6,382 nucleotides of DNA. It comes from Mariprofundus sp. (lineage in GTDB: Bacteria; Pseudomonadota; Zetaproteobacteria; Mariprofundales; Mariprofundaceae). Below the pieces are notes generated by a model. That model searched no databases, was not told the origin of the DNA, and saw only the letters and a program-made list of their open reading frames with translations. Each line of letters opens with the position of its first letter. Positions within the stretch are counted from its first letter, which is position 1. Below are positions 1-4,798 of this stretch, piece by piece. A program made the position numbers and the translations under genes. Location of the stretch: the NCBI GenBank assembly GCA_030951065.1, contig JAUZQH010000190.1, positions 1 to 6,382 on the forward strand, in the 5' to 3' direction.

Positions 1-1
1 T

Positions 2-490
2 ACCAGAGAAATCGGTGATTACGGCGGCGTGGTCAATGTGATGCCGGTGTTTGCCGCCGTGATGATGTTTTTCTGCATGGCCAATGTGGCGTTGCCGGGC
101 GCATCGGCATTTATTGGCGAAATCATGGTGTTGATCGGAACGTTTGAAGCAAATCCGGGGTATTTGGGCATGTCCACCAAGTGGGTGGCCATTGCAGCGG
201 CAACCAGTGTGATACTGTCAGCCTGTTACACATTGTGGATGTATAAACGTGTGATTATGGGTGATCTGATCAAGGATAGTGTCAAAACCATGCAGGACAT
301 GAATATGCGTGAGTTCGGTTATTTCGTTCCGTTGATTATGCTGACGTTGTGGATTGGTTTCTATCCCCTGCCTGTGCTGGATTATCTGCATGTCTCCGTA
401 TCCCATTTGGTTGATCAGGCAACAACGAGCAAGCTGGCAGCATCTGCACTGGCACAGGCGGCACCTGCGCTTGATGCAGTACACCATTGA
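2..490 (+). CDS. nuoM: NADH-quinone oxidoreductase subunit M, C-terminal part (5' end outside window)
   Basis: C-terminal 162 residues of NuoM, one of the three antiporter-like membrane subunits of complex I that couple NADH oxidation by quinone to proton pumping across the inner membrane. The frame is open from base 2, so the gene starts upstream of the window; the GTG at 29 is only an internal valine. Visible landmarks are REIGDYGG at fragment residues 2-9, a helix with ALPGASAFIGE that corresponds to the family's LPGTSGFxGE segment, a helix around residues 60-75, and a last helix containing LTLWIGFYPLP, followed by a hydrophilic tail. The catalytic lysine and glutamate of NuoM's central helices lie upstream and cannot be checked. 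It ends with TGA 12 bases before nuoN, so the two are almost certainly co-transcribed. NuoL is the closest alternative, but the position directly before nuoN and the sequence favour NuoM. Confidence 0.93.
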   Translation, partial: TREIGDYGGVVNVMPVFAAVMMFFCMANVALPGASAFIGEIMVLIGTFEANPGYLGMSTKWVAIAAATSVILSACYTLWMYKRVIMGDLIKDSVKTMQDMNMREFGYFVPLIMLTLWIGFYPLPVLDYLHVSVSHLVDQATTSKLAASALAQAAPALDAVHH

Positions 491-502
491 AGGAAGTAAA
501 TC

Positions 503-1966
503 ATGGCTAATGTGACATTCCCGTTTCCGTTTCCAGATCATCTGATCGTCCTGCTGCCTGAAATGATAGTGGCTGTGCTGGCCATGGCGTTATTACTGGT
601 AGACCTGTTTATATCCAAAGAGAACAAGGTGTGGACAGCTTATCTGGCGATTGTATCTGTCGTGATCGCAGCGTTTGCAACATTGCAGTTATCGTCTGGT
701 GAAACCATTACCGCATTTTATGGTTTTTTCGTATTTGATCCGTTTTCCGTATATTGTAAATTATTAATCTATGTCGCTACAGCTGTTGCGATGCTGATTT
801 CTATCGACTATATGAAAGATGAGGAAAATATCGGTGAGTACTATGTGCTGATGTTGTTTGCCATGTTGGGTATGATGTTGATGGTATCAGCAACCAATTT
901 CATCATCATGTACCTTGGCATGGAGTTGATGGCTTTGAGTGTGTATGTGCTAGTGGCCTATCAGCGCGAAGTGCTGCGGGCCAATGAGGCAGCACTCAAG
1001 TACTTTATTCTGGGTTCACTTTCATCGGCGATGCTGCTCTATGGTATCACCTTCCTGTATGGTGTCACAGGCAGTTTTGATTTTGTTGAAGTGGGCAATG
1101 CGCTGGCAACTGCTGACAGCAATGCACGCAGTGCCGTTTTGCTTGGGCTGGTTTTTTTGCTGGCAGGACTTGGTTTTAAAATTTCACTGGCGCCATTCCA
1201 TATGTGGACGCCGGATGCCTATGAAGGCGCACCTACGCCAATCACCGCATTCATGTCGGTTGCACCCAAAGTGGCCGGATTTGCTATCATCATCCGTGTG
1301 ATGGTGGATGCATTGCCAGCCGTACAACTTGAATATACGGCAATTCTGACCGGCATGGCGGTATTGACCATGGCCGTAGGCAACCTTGCGGCTATCGCCC
1401 AGCGCAATATCAAACGCATGCTGGCTTATTCAACGGTTGGTCATGTCGGTTTTGTGATACTTGGTGTGATTGCAGGCAATGCCAATGGTTATGCCGGAAT
1501 TCTGGTCTATCTGTCTATTTATCTGGTGATGACCATGGGAGTGTTTGCCATTATTATTATGATGCGCAGAGAAGGTATTCAGGGTGAATTGCTGGATGAT
1601 TTTGCCGGTTTATCCAAAGTACGGCCCGGTTATGCGTTGGCCATGGCGATATTTTTGTTCTCACTTGGCGGCATTCCCTTTCTGGCCGGCTTCTGGGCCA
1701 AGTATGCGGTATTTATCGCTGCTGTAGAGGCAGGCCATTTGTACCTGGTCTTGTATGCGCTTTTGTTCTCGGCTGTTGGCGCCTTTTATTACATTCGCGT
1801 TGTGAAATATATTTATTTTGATGCAGAGCGTGTGGCATTTAATCTGGTTGAGAGTCGAGCCATGCAGGCAACGGTTGTGGTGATGGCGCTAGCCGTAGTG
1901 GCCCTGGGAATTTATCCGGATCCATTAATGGATTTGTGCAAGCAGGCATTGATTGGGCTGGTATAA
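503..1966 (+). CDS. nuoN: NADH-quinone oxidoreductase subunit N
   Basis: Complete NuoN, 487 residues, close to the usual length (about 480-490). It is an inner-membrane antiporter-like subunit of complex I that forms one proton channel of the membrane arm. The protein is hydrophobic almost throughout, fitting the family's 14 helices. Residues expected for the proton path are present: Glu141 in LGMELMALSVYVL, Lys166 in EAALKYFILGS, Lys226 in GLGFKISLAPFH, His314 in VGHVGF and Lys399 in GFWAKYAVF. The signature APFHMWTPDAYEGAPTP lies at 230-246. The ATG at 503 follows AGGAAG at 491-496 with a six-base spacer. It is normally the last gene of a nuo operon, and here the next gene is atpI after 163 bases. 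No convincing intrinsic terminator follows the TAA stop, so read-through into the atp genes is possible. I see nothing degenerate. Confidence 0.97.
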   Translation: MANVTFPFPFPDHLIVLLPEMIVAVLAMALLLVDLFISKENKVWTAYLAIVSVVIAAFATLQLSSGETITAFYGFFVFDPFSVYCKLLIYVATAVAMLISIDYMKDEENIGEYYVLMLFAMLGMMLMVSATNFIIMYLGMELMALSVYVLVAYQREVLRANEAALKYFILGSLSSAMLLYGITFLYGVTGSFDFVEVGNALATADSNARSAVLLGLVFLLAGLGFKISLAPFHMWTPDAYEGAPTPITAFMSVAPKVAGFAIIIRVMVDALPAVQLEYTAILTGMAVLTMAVGNLAAIAQRNIKRMLAYSTVGHVGFVILGVIAGNANGYAGILVYLSIYLVMTMGVFAIIIMMRREGIQGELLDDFAGLSKVRPGYALAMAIFLFSLGGIPFLAGFWAKYAVFIAAVEAGHLYLVLYALLFSAVGAFYYIRVVKYIYFDAERVAFNLVESRAMQATVVVMALAVVALGIYPDPLMDLCKQALIGLV

Positions 1967-2029
1967 TCCTGATCCTGTTGCTGAAGGGCGTTTAGTGACA
2001 AGATTTAGACATGGGAGAAAAAAAGGCGG

Positions 2030-2058
2030 TTGAAAATGGACGAGCTCGCCGCTACAAT
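2030..2058 (+). promoter_or_regulatory. Probable sigma70-type promoter of the atp operon
   Basis: TTGAAA (2030-2035) and TACAAT (2053-2058) are separated by exactly 17 bases, each one mismatch from consensus TTGACA/TATAAT. Transcription would start near 2064-2066, giving a leader of about 65 bases before the atpI ATG at 2130. The bases after the -10 box (GCGCC) are GC-rich, a discriminator type known from growth-rate and ppGpp-controlled promoters; applying that here is inference. An 8-base palindrome, CGAGCTCG (2041-2048), sits between the boxes, without evidence that it is an operator. The site lies in the only sizeable gap between the nuo and atp genes, which supports the call. Confidence 0.72.
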
Positions 2059-2129
2059 GCGCCTCGCACAAGTTGAGGGGATGGGAATAAGTATGCAAGC
2101 AAGTCTCATTTCAATCGACTGAGGGATTG

Positions 2130-2504
2130 ATGTCACTGAAAAATGATGCTGTCTTGAGAAGCATATTAAGACAGCAGCTAATGTTTGGGGCATTCGGTTT
2201 TTTTGCACTCGTATCTTTTAGTCAGATGTTGTACGGCGTGTCCTTTTTCATTGGCGTGCTGATGATGACGGTGAATGGCTGGTGGTTGGCGAAGCGGTTC
2301 GAGAAAACTACCGGGCTGAGTGTAGAGTCCAGTCAGCGCTCTCTGTATGCAGGGGCCGCAGTCCGGTTTTTAGCGTTGATAGCAGGCTTGGTGCTGGCGC
2401 ATCTGATCGGTCTGCACCTGCTGCTGGTTGCGGTAGGGATGTTTGTAGCGCAAGCGGTTGTGTTTGTATCGGCGCTGTTTATGTTTGGAAAGAAAAGTGT
2501 TTAG
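2130..2504 (+). CDS. atpI: ATP synthase protein I (AtpI)
   Basis: Small membrane protein of 124 residues encoded first in the atp operon. AtpI is not part of the finished enzyme. In other bacteria it is reported to help assemble or stabilise the c-ring and to affect Mg2+ supply. The sequence has a short basic N-terminus and four hydrophobic segments at roughly 15-31, 34-50, 72-91 and 94-115, the usual AtpI plan. The segment YGVSFFIGVLMMTVNGWW matches the family's second helix. I chose ATG at 2130 because GAGGG (2121-2125) lies four bases upstream; a TTG at 2127 would be only one base from that site. The protein family evolves fast, so the call rests on topology, size and position directly before atpB. 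It ends in TAG, which shows that TAG works as a normal stop in this genome. Confidence 0.88.
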   Translation: MSLKNDAVLRSILRQQLMFGAFGFFALVSFSQMLYGVSFFIGVLMMTVNGWWLAKRFEKTTGLSVESSQRSLYAGAAVRFLALIAGLVLAHLIGLHLLLVAVGMFVAQAVVFVSALFMFGKKSV

Positions 2505-2530
2505 CGTAATCAGGATTATGGAAGAGCACC

Positions 2531-2545
2531 AAGGAGGCGGTTTTG
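2531..2545 (+). promoter_or_regulatory. Strong ribosome binding site deciding a TTG start for atpB
   Basis: AAGGAGG at 2531-2537 is a near-perfect Shine-Dalgarno sequence, five bases before the TTG at 2543. The nearest ATG upstream (2518) is in another frame and reads only ten codons to a TGA. The next in-frame ATG is codon 28, which would remove the periplasmic N-terminal stretch expected in subunit a. TTG is therefore the best start. Confidence 0.8.
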
Positions 2546-3364
2546 GCTGAGCAGAGTCACGAAGGCGGAATTGCAGGTCATCTGCATTACTGGACCCTCA
2601 AGATTGATGAGTCCAATCCGTTCATGCAGATTCATTTGGATACCATGCTTATCTCGATTATTGTGGCTGGAGGCATGTTTGTATTTGCGCTTTGGTTGAA
2701 GGCCCGGTTGGTTGACGGTGTGCCCTCAGGTGCGCAGAACTTTATGGAGTCTGTTGTCGGCTTTATCGATGATACAGTGAAAGATAATTTTCCGGTCAAT
2801 AATCCTTTGATTGCACCACTCGCATTTACGATTTTTGTCTTTATCGCCCTGATCAATACCATTGATATTCTGCCGGCCTTTCTGTTGGGCAATATTGCTC
2901 ACCTGTTCGGAGTCGAGCATTTCCGTCCAGTGCCTACCAATGATTTGAATCTGCCGGCTGCGATGGCGGTTTCCGTGTTTGCTTTGGTTTTGTATTACGA
3001 GTTCAAGCTCAAGCCGGTGCACTTTATGAAAGAACTGGTCATGGAGCCGTTCACCAATCTGGTTCCCGGATTTCTGAAGCCAATCGTGATGCCGATTAAT
3101 CTGATACTCAAACTGGTGGAAGAAGTGGCCAAGCCATTGAGCCTTTCCTTCCGACTGTTCGGCAATATGTTTGCCGGCGAAGTGATATTCCTGCTGATTG
3201 CATTCCTGCTTCTCGGTGGTGGTGCGGTAGGAATGGCGGCCGGTTTTGTTATTGGCCTGGGGTGGACGATTTTCCATCTGTTTATCGGCCTGTTGCAGGC
3301 ATTTATTTTCATGATTCTGACTGTGGTGTATTTATCCATTGCGCACCAGCCAGTTGAACACTAA
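2543..3364 (+). CDS. atpB: F1Fo ATP synthase subunit a
   Basis: Subunit a of Fo, 273 residues (271 in E. coli). It forms the two proton half-channels beside the c-ring in the inner membrane. The essential arginine is Arg204 in SFRLFGNMFAGE, followed by Glu213 at the +9 position as in E. coli Arg210/Glu219. His245 and Gln252 in the last-helix region (FHLFIGLLQAFIF) match the E. coli proton-path positions His245 and Gln252. An NxxDxLP-type segment (Asn105-Pro111) and PTNDLN (131-136) are also conserved. Hydrophobic segments are visible near 33-53, 91-115, 136-152, 205-226, 228-250 and 251-267. The start is TTG with a strong ribosome binding site, so initiation may be tuned down relative to the c subunit, of which about ten or more copies are needed. 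It sits 38 bases after atpI and 28 before atpE. Confidence 0.97.
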   Translation: MAEQSHEGGIAGHLHYWTLKIDESNPFMQIHLDTMLISIIVAGGMFVFALWLKARLVDGVPSGAQNFMESVVGFIDDTVKDNFPVNNPLIAPLAFTIFVFIALINTIDILPAFLLGNIAHLFGVEHFRPVPTNDLNLPAAMAVSVFALVLYYEFKLKPVHFMKELVMEPFTNLVPGFLKPIVMPINLILKLVEEVAKPLSLSFRLFGNMFAGEVIFLLIAFLLLGGGAVGMAAGFVIGLGWTIFHLFIGLLQAFIFMILTVVYLSIAHQPVEH

Positions 3365-3376
3365 TTATTTATAACG

Positions 3377-3392
3377 AAAGGAGTATATAAAT
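3377..3392 (+). promoter_or_regulatory. A/T-rich translation initiation region of atpE
   Basis: AAAGGAG (3377-3383) is followed by the nine-base spacer TATATAAAT before the ATG at 3393, and the bases upstream (3363-3375) are also A/T-rich. An unstructured, A/U-rich initiation region is known to give E. coli atpE its high translation, meeting the need for many c subunits per enzyme. That the same applies here is inference from composition. Confidence 0.6.
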
Positions 3393-3647
3393 ATGGACGC
3401 TACAACTATCATTACAGCTGCATCTGCTATTTCAGTCGGTGTCATTCTTGCTGCTGCAGGCCTGGGTTCTGCAATCGGCTGGGGTCTCATCTGCTCAAAA
3501 ACTCTGGAAGGCATCTCCCGTCAGCCGGAAATGCGCCCACAGTTGATGTTTAATATGTTCATCTTCGCAGGTTTGATGGAATCATTTCCGTTCATCATCA
3601 TGGCATTCGCTCTGTGGTTCCTGTTCGCCAACCCGTTCCTGGGCTAA
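3393..3647 (+). CDS. atpE: F1Fo ATP synthase subunit c
   Basis: Proteolipid of 84 residues that forms the rotating c-ring in the membrane. Two helices are clear (about 8-38 and 52-80), joined by the polar loop Arg43-Gln44-Pro45 that contacts F1. The ion-binding carboxylate is Glu63 in GLMESFPF, aligned with Asp61 of E. coli (GLVDAIPM). The first helix has the small-residue packing pattern GxGxAxGxG at 23-31. Position 30, which corresponds to the Gln32 ligand of Na+-dependent c subunits such as Ilyobacter, is Trp, so a proton-translocating ring is expected. Cys34 in the same helix replaces the more usual Gly. The sequence ends with the common FANPFLG tail. It lies 28 bases after atpB and 35 before atpF. 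Confidence 0.97.
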   Translation: MDATTIITAASAISVGVILAAAGLGSAIGWGLICSKTLEGISRQPEMRPQLMFNMFIFAGLMESFPFIIMAFALWFLFANPFLG

Positions 3648-3682
3648 TTGAAAAAAGAACAACGAACTAAAGAGGAGGTCGT

Positions 3683-4165
3683 ATGAGTATTGACCTGACA
3701 TTTATCGGTCAGATTGTGGTTTTCCTGACGCTGGTGTATCTGATGCGGAAACACCTGTACGGACCGATGTCCGAGCTGATGGAAGCCCGCGCGCAATAGA
3801 TTGCTGACGGGCTGGCTGCTGCAGATGCCGGCATGGAAGCAAGGGCAAAAGCCGAAGCAGAAATTGTCGAGCAAATGAAAGAGGCTCGCGCCAAAGCTGC
3901 CGATATCCTGGCTTCTGCTGAGAAGCGTGCCGCCGAGATTGGTGAAGAAGCAGTGCTGAGAGCCCGTTCGGATGCAGAAGGCATCATTGATGCCGCTCGA
4001 GAAGAAGTGAATGCCGAACTGGGGCGTGCACGTCAGACTCTGCGTGAAGAAGTGGCTGATATTGCCATGCTTGCAGCGGAGCGCGTGGTTGAAGCCGAGC
4101 TGGATGCCAAACGTCATGCCAAGCTGATTGACGGCATTGTCAGCGCCGGATTTGGTAACGCATGA
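3683..4165 (+). CDS. atpF: F1Fo ATP synthase subunit b, interrupted by an in-frame TAG at codon 39
   Basis: Subunit b, the peripheral stalk linking Fo to F1. The ATG at 3683 follows AGAGGAGG (3671-3678). Codons 1-38 give a membrane anchor (FIGQIVVFLTLVYLM) and the conserved start of the stalk (P28-M29, ELMEARAQ). TAG at 3797-3799 is codon 39. The same frame then continues IADGLAAADAG, matching E. coli KEIADGLASAERA, and an Ala/Glu/Arg-rich coiled coil up to TGA at 4163-4165, which overlaps the atpH ATG. With the TAG read as sense the product is 160 residues, against 156 in E. coli. The first ATG after the TAG (3833) has no visible ribosome binding site and would give 110 residues without the anchor. 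No second b or b' gene is seen between atpE and atpH. It may be a sequence error, a recent nonsense mutation, or a suppressed codon. The gene identity is firm; its status is not. Confidence 0.9.
3797..3799 (+). other. In-frame amber codon inside atpF
   Basis: The codons around it read GCG CAA TAG ATT GCT GAC. The residue expected here is polar or charged (E. coli has Glu in KEIADGL). CAG, AAG or GAG would each become TAG by one base change, CAG to TAG being a C-to-T transition. TAG also ends atpI and atpH, where reading through would run into the next gene's region out of frame, so TAG is not generally reassigned here. Confidence 0.9.
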
Positions 4166-4686
4166 GTACTTCGCAGATTTCACGGCGTTATGCAACGGCC
4201 CTGTTTGAGTTAATTAATGAAGGGTGCAAGATTCAAGATGATCTTGCCAGAGTGGCTGCGATAGCTGCCAATGACGAAGTCAATGCTGTGCTTTCATCTC
4301 CTGAGTATCCAGCCGAACTGAAGCGTAATGTTATCGTTGAAGCTGCAGGGGGCAGAGTAAGTGCTGAGGTTGATCGGCTGGTGATGCTGCTGGCTGAGCG
4401 CAACAAGGCGACTTTACTGCCTGAAATTAATTCACAGGTTGAAACGATGATTCATCAGGCTGAAAGTCAGGTGGATGCAGAAGTCACTGTTGCCACTGCA
4501 ATCAATAAGGCTACACAGGATAAATTGTCCAAGGCTCTGGCAGCGGCCACAGGTAAAAAAGTGAGTCTTTCAGTGTCAGAAGATCAGTCCATCCTGGGTG
4601 GTATGGTTGTTCGCATTGGAGACCGGAAAATAGACTATTCGTTGCGTACGAAGCTGGACGGTTTGCGCCGCGCACTGGCATCGTAG
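4162..4686 (+). CDS. atpH: F1Fo ATP synthase subunit delta
   Basis: Subunit delta (the OSCP homologue), 174 residues against 177 in E. coli, a soluble protein on top of F1 that holds the b-subunit stalk to alpha. The N-terminal helical domain opens with the typical ISRRYATALFE (6-16). A helical linker rich in Glu, Gln and Ala follows. The C-terminal domain carries the family signature at about 144-170, with ILGGMVVRIGD, then IDYSLRTKLDGL. Its ATG overlaps the atpF stop by four bases (ATGA), and no good Shine-Dalgarno site is visible, so its translation probably depends on ribosomes finishing atpF. The stop codon inside atpF could therefore also lower delta synthesis. It ends in TAG, then an unusually long 112-base gap precedes atpA. 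Confidence 0.96.
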   Translation: MSTSQISRRYATALFELINEGCKIQDDLARVAAIAANDEVNAVLSSPEYPAELKRNVIVEAAGGRVSAEVDRLVMLLAERNKATLLPEINSQVETMIHQAESQVDAEVTVATAINKATQDKLSKALAAATGKKVSLSVSEDQSILGGMVVRIGDRKIDYSLRTKLDGLRRALAS

Positions 4687-4705
4687 ACAACAGACTGATT
4701 TGATA

Positions 4706-4738
4706 TGAAAAAAATTACGCGCCTGCATGATTTTTTCA
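4706..4738 (+). repeat. Alternative small hairpin upstream of atpA
   Basis: TGAAAAAA at 4706-4713 pairs perfectly with TTTTTTCA at 4731-4738 (8 base pairs), and a few weak pairs could extend it inward. The same T-run segment also forms part of the left arm of the larger inverted repeat at 4717-4785, where it pairs with a second copy of TGAAAAAAAT at 4766-4775. The two structures therefore exclude each other. The stem is A/T-only apart from one G-C pair, so it would be weak in RNA and is not a convincing terminator. Confidence 0.5.
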
Positions 4739-4785
4739 GCCACATGGTAGATAGCATACCATGTGTGAAAAAAATCCATGCGCGT
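4717..4785 (+). repeat. 69-base imperfect inverted repeat (hairpin) in the atpH-atpA gap
   Basis: The arms are 4717-4749 and 4757-4785. The paired blocks are ACGCGC/GCGCGT (6), ATG/CAT (3), ATTTTTT/AAAAAAT (7), CA/TG (2) and CACATGGTA/TACCATGTG (9, perfect). That is 27 pairs interrupted by small bulges, around the seven-base loop GATAGCA. The repeat ends two bases before the atpA Shine-Dalgarno site (4788-4793). As mRNA it would be a long stem-loop just 5' of the atpA ribosome site. No T-run follows on the + strand, so it is not a classical terminator. Possible roles are mRNA stabilisation, a processing site or control of atpA translation; a copy of a dispersed palindromic element is also possible. 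Confidence 0.8.
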
Positions 4786-4787
4786 TC

Positions 4788-4793
4788 GAGGAA
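4788..4793 (+). promoter_or_regulatory. Ribosome binding site deciding the atpA start
   Basis: GAGGAA lies five bases before the ATG at 4799. An in-frame ATG seven codons upstream (4778) lies inside the right arm of the inverted repeat and has no Shine-Dalgarno site. The later start also gives the family-typical [10 protein letters not shown]-terminus and exactly the E. coli length. Confidence 0.85.
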
Positions 4794-4798
4794 ATAAT

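Noticed and set aside
1920..1933. 14-base palindrome ATCCATTAATGGAT near the 3' end of nuoN
   Set aside because: It is within coding sequence, would leave only a five-pair stem with a four-base loop, is A/T-rich and has no U-tract long enough for a terminator. Chance is the simpler explanation.
1962..1967. A perfect TATAAT at the nuoN stop codon that could be a -10 box for atpI
   Set aside because: The closest -35-like hexamer (TTGTGC, 1934-1939) is 22 bases away, too far. The match is formed by the last valine codon and the TAA stop, and the 2030-2058 promoter is far better.
2105..2123. Small hairpin CTCA/TGAG overlapping the atpI ribosome site
   Set aside because: Only four pairs with an 11-base loop; too weak to propose a regulatory role.
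2726..3277. Long reverse-strand open frames opposite atpB, atpF, atpA and nuoN
   Set aside because: They lie opposite strongly conserved genes and show low-complexity or unlikely compositions with no recognisable domains, as expected for mirror frames of coding sequence.
3833..4165. A separate 110-residue gene starting at ATG 3833
   Set aside because: It is the soluble stalk part of subunit b in the same frame as the anchor at 3683. It has no ribosome binding site and no membrane segment, so it is better described as the second part of an interrupted atpF.
4700..4762. A promoter for atpA in the atpH-atpA gap (TTGATA at 4700-4705; TACCAT at 4757-4762)
   Set aside because: No hexamer resembling a -10 box lies 16-18 bases after TTGATA, and TACCAT has no convincing -35 partner. 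The A/T runs are explained by the inverted repeat.
4717..4785. Intrinsic terminator at the large inverted repeat
   Set aside because: The stem is followed on the + strand by TCGAGGAA, with no T-run. The T-run at 4731-4736 is in the left arm, before the main stem is complete, and termination would cut off atpA, atpG and the rest of the operon.
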